A stretch of 64,000 nt of DNA from Saprospiraceae bacterium (GTDB lineage Bacteria > Bacteroidota > Bacteroidia > Chitinophagales > Saprospiraceae): the NCBI GenBank assembly GCA_013001595.1, contig JABDMH010000120.1, positions 1 through 64,000 of the forward strand, given 5' to 3'. The stretch's first letter is position 1. The number at the start of each line of letters is the position of its first letter. Positions 26,708-35,400 of the stretch are shown piece after piece. The position numbers and the translations under genes were made by a program. The notes beneath the pieces are model-generated. The model was not told the DNA's origin and did no database searches. It was given only the letters and a program-made list of their open reading frames with translations.

Positions 26708-27484
26708 GTGTACAGGAACTATCAGCAACGAGTGATGAGGAAAACCGTACGACTACATTTTGGTCTAGTAGGTGACTATCGATTCAAATATTCCCAATTA
26801 AATAGATCATTTGATCTGCCTGGAGGACATCACAACATCATGTATTCCAAAGGCATTGATCTACTGATTGAAAACAAAACAGACACCATAGAAACCCTTG
26901 GAGTAAAATTTCCTCCTGCTGTATTCTTAGAGCTTGTCAGAGATGAGAGACTTCCTTGGCAGAATTTTTCTGCGGCAATAGCACAGGGTAAGGGAGCTTT
27001 AATTTCAAACACTTGGGGGTCAATCAGTATTTCTATACAACAAATTATTGATCAAATTTTGCGCAATCCGTACCATGATCGGATGGAACAGATTTATGTG
27101 CAAGCCAAGACACTTGAGCTACTGGTGCTCTGCCTCAATGACTATAGGAATAAATCGAAACAGTCTTATAAATATTTGCATTCAAAGTCGCAAAAAGAGA
27201 AAGTCGTAGCCGCACGAGATTACCTAAATCAAAACTTAACTGATCCGCCAAGTCTCCGTGAAGTAGCTAGGGCGGTAGGCATGAATGAATTCAAATTGAA
27301 GTATGGATTTAAAGAAATGTTTGGATCCACACTATTTGGATACTTAAGGGAACGTCGATTGGAATTAGCAAAACAGGAATTGATTAGTACGGATAAAAAC
27401 ATCATGACGATTGCCCTGGACCTTGGCTGCGCTTCACCTCAACACTTCCATACTCAGTTTAAGAAGCGGTATGGGGAGAAATAA
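26708..27484 (+). CDS. AraC family transcriptional regulator, start uncertain
   Basis: A regulator of 249-258 residues. The C-terminal third is a clear AraC DNA-binding domain: ARDYLNQNLTDPPSLREVAR, AVGMNEFKLKYGFKEMFG, TLFGYLRERRLELAKQEL and IALDLGCASPQHFHTQFKKRYG (two helix-turn-helix units). The N-terminal region resembles the poorly characterised sensing domain of Bacteroidota AraC proteins, for example YMYSKGIDLLIE-like and GVKFPPAVFLEL segments, but is shorter than usual (full proteins commonly about 300+). Candidate starts are GTG 26708 (a TAA lies just upstream in frame) and ATG 26735. It precedes an SRPBCC gene by 66 bases, which it may regulate. Confidence 0.85.
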   Translation: MYRNYQQRVMRKTVRLHFGLVGDYRFKYSQLNRSFDLPGGHHNIMYSKGIDLLIENKTDTIETLGVKFPPAVFLELVRDERLPWQNFSAAIAQGKGALISNTWGSISISIQQIIDQILRNPYHDRMEQIYVQAKTLELLVLCLNDYRNKSKQSYKYLHSKSQKEKVVAARDYLNQNLTDPPSLREVARAVGMNEFKLKYGFKEMFGSTLFGYLRERRLELAKQELISTDKNIMTIALDLGCASPQHFHTQFKKRYGEK

Positions 27485-27550
27485 TCCTTGAGATGTAATT
27501 GCATTTGCTTTTGCAATAATAACTTGGCAACATAAACAAATCTAACACCG

Positions 27551-28000
27551 ATGTCAGCTAAAGCATTGTATACTGAAAATGAAATTTTAATAGATGCATC
27601 CACGTCTAAGATCTGGGATGTGTTGACCAATCCAGCACAAACCGTAAAATACATGTACGGCTGTCAAGTACAAACCGATTGGATCATTGATGAACCGATT
27701 TTATGGATTGGTGCGAAAGATGGTGTCGCTTATGTCAAGGGACAGGTAATCCATATTGAACCCACACAGTCTTTAACCTATTCGGTGATAGATCCACATG
27801 GAGACTATGAGGATATCCTGGAGAACTATTTGCAAGTCACCTACACCCTGACGGATGCGAATGGGCGGACAAAGCTTCATGTACGACAAGGAGATTATGC
27901 AACAGCTGCGAATGGAGAGCAACGCTACCAGGATAGCATAGCTGAAGGCGGTTGGCAAAGCATACTTGTTAAAATCAAGGACATTTGTGAAAGTGAATAG
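27551..28000 (+). CDS. SRPBCC/AHSA1-like domain protein
   Basis: A 149-residue START/Bet-v-1-fold protein. ALYTENEILIDASTSKIWDVLTNP is the conserved first strand and helix, QTVKYMYGCQVQTDW and WIIDEPILWIG follow, and the C-terminal long helix is EGGWQSILVKIKDI, preceded by RLHVRQGDY-like strands. AHSA1-type proteins bind hydrophobic ligands or chaperones; the role here is unknown. AraC plus SRPBCC pairs are common in Bacteroidota. Start ATG 27551. Confidence 0.88.
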   Translation: MSAKALYTENEILIDASTSKIWDVLTNPAQTVKYMYGCQVQTDWIIDEPILWIGAKDGVAYVKGQVIHIEPTQSLTYSVIDPHGDYEDILENYLQVTYTLTDANGRTKLHVRQGDYATAANGEQRYQDSIAEGGWQSILVKIKDICESE

Positions 28001-28325
28001 CCACATCAATTCTGGTTAGGCAACTTCTTAATTTTTACTAATTTGAGATTTTTGCTCAAGGGTACCTCAGGACCATAGAAAACTCTGAATGATGCTCAAA
28101 ATGATTGATTTTCGATCTAGGTAAGGCAGTATTAAGAAACCCGCGTAAAATGGTCACGATCAGACCGGTCGGGCTAACCTGAGTTAAGTCACTCAGAACT
28201 AGAGAAATACAAACCGAAAGGAATCATTTAAAAATTTCACTTGAAATTTTGGTGCACCATGAAAGGGGTTCTCAGAGTTACTCTTAGGTAATCATAACTT
28301 AAACAAGATCTAGAAAGATTGAATT
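28001..28325. other. Intergenic region with an AT-rich dyad
   Basis: No gene is seen in these 325 bases. AAAATTTC (28231-28238) and GAAATTTT (28243-28250) form a perfect 8-bp inverted repeat around ACTT about 75 bases upstream of the ceramidase-like gene; it may be an operator, but AT-rich dyads arise easily by chance. GACCGGTC at about 28166 is a short palindrome. Confidence 0.4.
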
Positions 28326-29765
28326 ATGAAGGATCGATTAGCAGATATTACCATCCATTTCATCGGATTATTATCCGTATTTACACTCTTCACCATGCCA
28401 GCTTTTGCTCAGATGGACGAATTACAGATGGGTTATGCCAAGGTAAATTATACCCCAAAGGTCGGTTTGGACATGGTGGGTAACTATCGCGGAGATGATT
28501 ATGGTTCTCGCGGTATTCATGATTCCTTATATGCCAAAGCGATTGTGGCCATGGGATCAAATGGAGAAAAAGCTGCGGTAGTATCGGTAGATATTTGCAA
28601 TATTGACGAGGGGGCTGCAGATTATCTCCGGGCATACGTTGCTGATCACAGTGATATTCCTGCTGCCAATATGCTTATTCATGCCACCCATACGCATAGT
28701 GGTCCGCCCTCTAAGCTTGATGCGCCAGAAGCCAAAGAATACTTGATCAAGGCGGTAGGTGCTGTCCTCCAAGCAAATAAAAGGCTGAAACCAACCAAAC
28801 TATCTGTGGGTAGATCCAAGGAAGATCGTGTATCTCACAATCGCAGATTGAAAGCGAAAGATGGGACCACTCACATGGTATGGGAAAAATTTGAACCTGG
28901 ATTCATAGTTGAAGCATTGGGATCAATCGATCCTGAAATGATTACGGTGAGCTTAGAGCAGGAGGGAGAAGTAATCGGATCCATCATTAATTTTGGATGT
29001 CATCCAACCACTTTGACTGGTAACAACTGGTTATACTCAGCAGACTATCCCGGTTATCTTACCGAGTCTGTACAAAAAGTGAAAGGCGGGGATTTTGCTG
29101 CCATGTTTCTGAATGGTGCCTGTGGCAATGTTACCCAGGTAGATCATGTTGCCGGATTTATAGATACTTACCAAGAATGTCAGCGCATTGGGTATATTTT
29201 GGGCGTAGCTGCATTGGAAGCGATGCGTAATTCCAAAGCACTTAGCGAGAATGCGGTGGTCAGGGTTTCTCAAGAACAAGTTCCACTAAAAAAGATGACC
29301 ATTACTGACGAGCAATATGCATGGGCGACCAAGGTGATGGAGCGGGTTGCCAAAGAAGGTATGCCGCCTCTACAGCCTGATGGCATCCCTGATGAATTAT
29401 ATGCAGACATGTGGGTGGATATGTATCAGGTCCAGGATGAGATTGACTCTCTAGAGGTGCAGGTGATACAGATCGGTGATTTGGCCATCGTTGGGTTGCC
29501 AGGTGAGATATTCAATGAATTTGGCATTTACATCAAGGAGCATTCTCCCTTTGAAAACACAATCGTGGTTGGACTGACCAATGCAGCTGCAGGATATTTT
29601 CCGACGGAGGTGTCTTTCACACAAGGCCCACCAGGATTCAAACCCATGATTACCGGCTATGAAACCACACCGGGTACTACGAGGTATGATATTGGCGCAG
29701 GAGAAAAGATGGCCGAGTCGGCAGTACAACAATTGAAGGCACTCCATGACCTACAGGCTCAGTAA
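28326..29765 (+). CDS. Neutral/alkaline ceramidase-like hydrolase (exported)
   Basis: A 479-residue protein with a signal peptide ending near AFAQ (residue 29), belonging to the neutral ceramidase N-terminal-domain family (NEUT/ALK). The zinc-site motif HATHTHSGP is at about residues 119-127, and a second His motif FGCHPTTLTGN follows near residue 225, then NGACGNVTQ. In true ceramidases the last motif ends in a serine nucleophile (GDVSPN-like); here the position appears to be Thr, so activity on ceramide is uncertain. Many environmental Bacteroidota/Planctomycetes members are thought to hydrolyse other amides. The C-terminal Ig-like domain of full ceramidases is missing, as is usual for this short subgroup. 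It is monocistronic. Confidence 0.82.
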   Translation: MKDRLADITIHFIGLLSVFTLFTMPAFAQMDELQMGYAKVNYTPKVGLDMVGNYRGDDYGSRGIHDSLYAKAIVAMGSNGEKAAVVSVDICNIDEGAADYLRAYVADHSDIPAANMLIHATHTHSGPPSKLDAPEAKEYLIKAVGAVLQANKRLKPTKLSVGRSKEDRVSHNRRLKAKDGTTHMVWEKFEPGFIVEALGSIDPEMITVSLEQEGEVIGSIINFGCHPTTLTGNNWLYSADYPGYLTESVQKVKGGDFAAMFLNGACGNVTQVDHVAGFIDTYQECQRIGYILGVAALEAMRNSKALSENAVVRVSQEQVPLKKMTITDEQYAWATKVMERVAKEGMPPLQPDGIPDELYADMWVDMYQVQDEIDSLEVQVIQIGDLAIVGLPGEIFNEFGIYIKEHSPFENTIVVGLTNAAAGYFPTEVSFTQGPPGFKPMITGYETTPGTTRYDIGAGEKMAESAVQQLKALHDLQAQ

Positions 29766-29886
29766 AGCTATTACTTATATAGCAATATAGTTGATCTCCT
29801 CGGCAATCTTTAAAGGTTGAATCTATGACCTCTGTTATATCGCTATTTTATAGATTTTTCACCCATAAGCCGTTAGACTAACTTCT

Positions 29887-30126
29887 TTACTCTTCTTCAT
29901 CCAACTCATCAACCAGTTCCATCACCCAGTTCACTACCTTGGGACTTAGGTATTTGGAAATACCCGCTTTACGTGATGCAGTTCGTAAAATATTGATCCG
30001 CTTGGTCCCAAAGTTTCGTTCAGTAGCAATCTCAATATACTCATCCCAATCACTATGCGAAATTAAGTCGAAATTCGCTCGCATAATGTCCAGGTCGGTC
30101 GGATCATTGATATCATACTTTGGCAT
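29887..30126 (-). CDS. Small acidic hypothetical protein, 79 aa
   Basis: A 79-residue protein starting MPKYDINDPTDLDIMRANFD and ending in an acidic ELVDELDEEE tail; the middle has a basic helix (FGTKRINILRTASRKAG). No known domain recognised and no signal peptide. The charge segregation and helix-rich composition look like a real small protein rather than a chance frame. It is isolated between convergent and co-directional neighbours. Confidence 0.6.
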   Translation of the reverse strand: MPKYDINDPTDLDIMRANFDLISHSDWDEYIEIATERNFGTKRINILRTASRKAGISKYLSPKVVNWVMELVDELDEEE

Positions 30127-30204
30127 TGCGAAAGATAATTAAATACTAGTATTTTGTCCTGATAATAGATGTACAGCAGGGTACAGTTATTTCAGACCAG
30201 GCCG

Positions 30205-30290
30205 AAGAAACAAAACCCGTCCGAATGACATTCGCAACAGGCGCAAGAGCACCCACCCGAACAACTTCAGTCGGGCGCGGCAGCCCATGC
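30205..30290 (-). repeat. Possible degenerate fragment of the dispersed repeat
   Basis: Within an otherwise AT-rich intergenic gap (30127-30375) this segment is locally GC-rich. On the minus strand it contains GCCCGACTGAAGTTGTTCGG followed by GTGGGTGC, loosely resembling the GCCCGCCTAGC...ATTCGGGAGGGCG block of copy C. No palindromic core follows, so relationship is tentative. Confidence 0.3.
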
Positions 30291-30375
30291 TACGTGCACA
30301 TATAGCGTATGATGAAGCTGATTCCTAGCCAAAATTGCTTCTGACCGCCAATGTCATGTTTGAAAGTTTGACCTG

Positions 30376-32466
30376 TTATTTCATTTCAAATGTGGCCAAC
30401 TTGCTCTCTGCCCCATCCAGAAAATTGATCTTCAAGAGGTAGCTACTGCCAGCCATTGGAGCCCCACCCATCGGAATAGTAAGCCGGTAATCAACAGATG
30501 CCTCCTGCTTTGCTACGATGGTCACTGCCGAAGGACGAAGTAGTCTAAGGGTTTGAAACCTCTCAGAGTCAACACCTTGTTCGTAAAATCTGAAGCTTAA
30601 CAGGTCATCTCGCGGAGGATAAGACCAACGAAAAGTGATCTCATCTTCCTCCGCTGACCAGGTAACGAAAGCATCTTTCGCTGATGGACGAATCATATTG
30701 TCGATACGCCTACCTATGGCAATGTTCGATTGGGTACGATTGCCACTCTCATCAGTCGATATTACTTGATACCTAGCCTCGGCACCAACTGCAAGCAGAC
30801 TATCCAGGTACAATTGTGTTTCGCTGCTTAGTGTATCGATCGCCTCCCACAAACTCAATTCTTCATGTGATTTTCTATAAATAATGTTGTGGACAACATC
30901 ATCGCTACCACTGGGCACAATCTGCATCGTGCAGCCATCAAAATCTGATTGAACTGAGACGATCGAGGCTGGGGTAGGAGCAATGGTGTCGGCGAGCTGC
31001 ACCTTTACCATCGGTGACAATGCCGATCGGTTTCCTACGTGGTCTTCTGCCCGTAAGGCATAAAATGCATGATCATGCAACATGTCTAGTTCTAATTTGT
31101 GGGTATAGTTTGTGTCCTCAGTCACTGCAATGGTGAGTTGAATGAAGTCCTCTTCCTTATGCCTTTGGTAGTAGACCCGGTAGCCAATTAGGTCCTCTTC
31201 AGTGTTTGAAGCCCAGGAAAGCTGAATATTTCCCAAAGAATCACTCACCACCGACAATCCTCGAGGTGGACTTGGTGGAACCTTGTCAGGTAGCTGACCA
31301 TGTCCTAGACTGCCGGTATAGAGGCGCCCAAGGGGATCTATGGCCTGGATAAAATAATAGTTTTCGTATCCTGCTGTGGTATCTAAATAGGATCTGGCCA
31401 AACCGTCTAGTGTATCCAAAGCCAGGAAATTGCTATCGGGATGTGGTGCCCGGTGTACAATCTGTGTTTGAATCAACTGACTATCTCGTCCATCTAATCT
31501 CCAGTATACCTGAATGCTGGTATCTGCCCGATTGGGCGTACGATAAATGAATGGACGATTGATCTGCAATGGAGGACGAGCCTGTGTTTTTACTACCTCT
31601 GAATAAGGCCCCAATTCTCCAAATGAATTAATTCCTTGAACTCGATAGTACAAATCCATAAAATTTTGGGAAACACTATCCGAATAAGTCACCCATTCCC
31701 GATTGGGCATGTCACCTTGAGTGACAATGGCAATTGGAACCTCATTGATACGCTTCCACTGCAAACTGTCGAGGCTATGCTCTACATGAAATGCCACATA
31801 CCTGGATACATTGTAAAAGTTATCCCAGCGCAGTGTGACCACCTTGTCTTCAGGCAGGGTATACACTTGGTCTATCGGAGTAGGAGAGACCCGCGCACCA
31901 TAGCCACTGCTCGTGCTTGCCTTTTGATTGGTACCGTCTATAGCTATCGTGTATTTAATTGATCGGAAGGTACTCGTCCTTTTATCCATGTACCCGAGCG
32001 CAAGAGCTTCGGCCAGCGGAAAATTCAGATCGGCCGTAAAAAGTAGAAACCCCAAGCGCATGGATTGCAGTTCTGCTTGTCGATAGTTGCCAAGCACACC
32101 CTCGGGCATCATTTCTGGTGCAATTTCTTCGTATAAAATATGGTAAGCAGCCTCAGATCCTTCAAGCTTCTGCATCGCCTCCTGCCATGCTTGCTTTTTA
32201 GGAAAAGTGAGTAGTTCCTTGGTCAGCATAGAATCACCATCAGGAAGATATTCGGTTCTCGTCAAAGTGACGCCCTCCTGCATGATGGCTTCAAATAGCA
32301 ACCATGTTGTAGGTGCCCATCTAATCGCTATGCTATCACCATAATCACGGCAAAGTATTTCAAGCTGCGGCCCTTCATCAAATACTGGTACTGTAGAATT
32401 TTGGCCATTAGATAAGTAGCGAATTGCTAGAAGTAATAAGAATGGAAGGAAATAGTTTGTTCTCAT
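30376..32466 (-). CDS. Exported fibronectin type III protein
   Basis: A 696-residue protein with a signal peptide (MRTNYFLPFLLLLAIRYLS, cleavage near NGQ). At least four Fn3-like beta-sandwich domains are visible: about residues 205-300 (VVTLRWDNFYNVSRYVAFHVE), 300-390, 395-490 (PPSPPRGLSVVSDS, then IQLSWASNTEEDLIGYRVYY) and 605-690 (ITFRWSYPPRDDLLSFRFYE). It lacks an obvious Por secretion C-terminal tail, ending instead in KINFLDGAESKLATFEMK, which may be a strand of the last domain. It is the third gene of a three-gene operon, eight bases after the 1615-residue protein. A structural or adhesive role on the cell surface is inferred. Confidence 0.8.
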   Translation of the reverse strand: MRTNYFLPFLLLLAIRYLSNGQNSTVPVFDEGPQLEILCRDYGDSIAIRWAPTTWLLFEAIMQEGVTLTRTEYLPDGDSMLTKELLTFPKKQAWQEAMQKLEGSEAAYHILYEEIAPEMMPEGVLGNYRQAELQSMRLGFLLFTADLNFPLAEALALGYMDKRTSTFRSIKYTIAIDGTNQKASTSSGYGARVSPTPIDQVYTLPEDKVVTLRWDNFYNVSRYVAFHVEHSLDSLQWKRINEVPIAIVTQGDMPNREWVTYSDSVSQNFMDLYYRVQGINSFGELGPYSEVVKTQARPPLQINRPFIYRTPNRADTSIQVYWRLDGRDSQLIQTQIVHRAPHPDSNFLALDTLDGLARSYLDTTAGYENYYFIQAIDPLGRLYTGSLGHGQLPDKVPPSPPRGLSVVSDSLGNIQLSWASNTEEDLIGYRVYYQRHKEEDFIQLTIAVTEDTNYTHKLELDMLHDHAFYALRAEDHVGNRSALSPMVKVQLADTIAPTPASIVSVQSDFDGCTMQIVPSGSDDVVHNIIYRKSHEELSLWEAIDTLSSETQLYLDSLLAVGAEARYQVISTDESGNRTQSNIAIGRRIDNMIRPSAKDAFVTWSAEEDEITFRWSYPPRDDLLSFRFYEQGVDSERFQTLRLLRPSAVTIVAKQEASVDYRLTIPMGGAPMAGSSYLLKINFLDGAESKLATFEMK

Positions 32467-32474
32467 ATATCATA

Positions 32475-35400
32475 CTATTCCTGCTGCTGCTTGACCACGT
32501 GCTCAACGGATATCTTCTGCATGAAATCACCGAGGGAATAAGTCCAATCAATCTTCATCGTGGGTGGATGCTGCCAGGTGCCCAACCAATCATCGACGTC
32601 GCTGGCATAGAGTACATCAGATAGTCTTTCCTCATTAAAATGGGGTTCCGGCAATGCCAGATCTGCCTTTGCTCGAATAAAAGCCAGATGCACATTCGAC
32701 ACAAGAAATTGTTTCAAACTTTCCGTAGTAACAAATGTGGGTTTTTCACCAATCTGATCCGGTATGGTGACTTCCACTGTGGGTATTTCCTGAAATGCAT
32801 CGTAGGATTTCAGATATGTTTGCATGAAGAAGTTTTTATCCAGATCAAGCGATTGATCTGAAATGTGATCATGTATAAATGGTACTTGATCGCGCAATGT
32901 CTGAAGGTCATAAGTGTAAGAAAGTAAGGGTGGGAGCACCCCTCTACCACGAAGCTCCACCTCATCAAATAATTCTTCATCCATCGGAATAAATATTCGA
33001 CTGGTACCGACTAATTCTATTTCTCGAATCTGCTCATTAATTCGCAGCAGTTTCTGCTCCAATTCATCATATTTGCTGCTTCTAAAATGAATGGGGTCAA
33101 GGACTTTTTTTCCATTTGCAATAAATGCTATCGTGTACAAGGCCTCGTTTTTAATTTGCTCTGGGGGCATGGGCCAAGAGATTAATTTATTCGTAGGGTC
33201 ATAGGTGCATTCCGAATGAAAAGACGCCGAACTAACGTCATGACAAGTTACTTGTGCTTGAATATTTAGGGTATTCAACAAGGGTGACATATCTTTTCTC
33301 AATTTAATTATTCCAACAAAAGCTCCACCTTTCGAGATCTGCCGGCGATAATAATTCGACATGCCATTGACTGGATAGGTCCAGTCAATATTGTACTGTG
33401 GCACTTCTTCAGGATATGAACCGGTGCGGAAACGATAAAGGGTATCTTGAAAAGTATTTCCGAGCGCATCACTGACGGGTTTCCATTGATTAGCAGTCGC
33501 TGGACTTTGTTGAAAGTGGGCTTGAGGTTGTATCCAAATCTCCGTATTTGGTGGCCAAGTTTCTTGTGGAATATAGGTGACGAATGTATTATCCTCGGTG
33601 TAGACCTTATCGCAGGCAATCGTTTTGGTTACCCCGTCTTCTTTATAAAAAGCAAATCCCGTCTTCGACCAATTTGTAGGTGTAGGAGGTTTTTCAAAGA
33701 AATCCTTCTGATCTTTTAATGATTCTTGATAGGCATACCAACCGGCAGGAATCCGCTCCATGATATTATCATCAATCTGGTCGTTATTGAAATCTACGTA
33801 CTCCTTATCTGCCCAAATACTTGATCCAACACTGCTAGAGTTGGTAAAGTCTTTCGCGATGTTATCCTTTAGTTGGACCCGCAACTTTTGCTGACCCATA
33901 TCATCTGGAAAGGATTGCTCAAATTGAACCCCACTGCTAAACGTAATGTCCTGTGCCACATTTAGCGCCTGGTCATTTACGGGTGCGATTACCTCATCAA
34001 ATATGCTTACATCGATGCTTCCACGATCCATGTAGCACTTTTCGCCAAAAGACGCCTCTATTTTTGCTCGACCACGAATGAGGCCGCCCAGCACTTTATA
34101 TTTTACTGCTATGCCAAATTCTCCATAAGAGGGTCGTGGGCTTTCGAGATATATCTTAAAGCCTGCTTCCAGGTCCAGGATCGGAAATTTCTTTACGCCA
34201 CTTTGTAATCCGATCGCACCATGAATGTAGGCATAGGCTTGTCCCTTTGCGTACCACTTTCGGATGCCAAATTCTGAATAACCGCTGCATAGATAATCTT
34301 TGTAATTGCGCAGGTTAATATCAAAACCCAGTAGTACATGAAGCTTATAATAAAAGATGAAGAAGTTCTTCTCCTCTGGATTTCCAAGAGAGAGATGCGT
34401 ACCGAAGGCTAGACCTCCCAAATCATCTCCGGTATCAAATTGACGTTGAGTAGATGTGGCACTAAACATTTTTCGAATTGGTGCTGGCAGAAGCGGCATA
34501 TCCGGCACATTGGTATTTCCTGCACAGAAGTATGTATTTGTCTTTGCATCGACCAAGGGAATAGACAAACCAATATTATTGTCTTCTCCCGGGTAGCCCA
34601 CATGAATGTACCAACCCTTATTCGCTTGCGCATGGATCCTCAACTTGCCACCCCCGAAGATCGAGGGAGGGTTTCCAATATTTAGAGCCAATTCTGCCGA
34701 TAGATCAAATATCTTATTGTTATTATCATATAGTGCCTCGGCTTTGAATGCTACGGGAGGGTTGGCAAATTCGCTACTGCTTAGTTGGACTTCGGCAAAC
34801 ATTTGCCCTTGAACGTCAAAACGAATACTGTCCAAACCATTATTAGCATTGAAACCAAACACCAGGTCCGCGCGCATATTGGCTGTGGAGCTCTTACCAC
34901 GCAATGCGGCTATGGTCATGAGACGAATGGAAAAACCGGCACTTATGTCGGGTGTGTAGGTAATTCCCAGTAGCGACTTTCCAATTGATGGATTGCTAAA
35001 TCCTGCCTCAGTTGCCTTTTCTGCAGCAATCACTTCCGCTGTGTCAGAATAGTTAACCTGGTCGAAGGCTACTTCTTCCATACCAACTCTCGCCATATTA
35101 TTGGACACAGAACCACCAAGGGCATGAATGGCGAGCGCCCCAAGTTCTAGGCCCTTTTCCAGGTCGACGTACAACAATTCAAAATTGAAGTAGCGCGAAG
35201 TGTCTTTCCTACCAAAAAGGGCACGTGCATAAATACCAGCATTAACCCAGCAATCATCTTGTTGTCGATATCCCATACATTTTAGCCCCAGAGCAGCTCG
35301 CCCCAAAAACCCATCACCATAGATCGAGTCTTTTTCGAACCAATTAAGTTCAACCGCTGCACCCCAAGAATCAGTAGCTATACATAGTCCGATCTTATTG

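Noticed and set aside
29778-29855. Distant arms ATAGCAATATA and TATATCGCTAT after the ceramidase-like gene
   Set aside because: About 55 bases apart with a mismatch and AT-rich; not a credible terminator.
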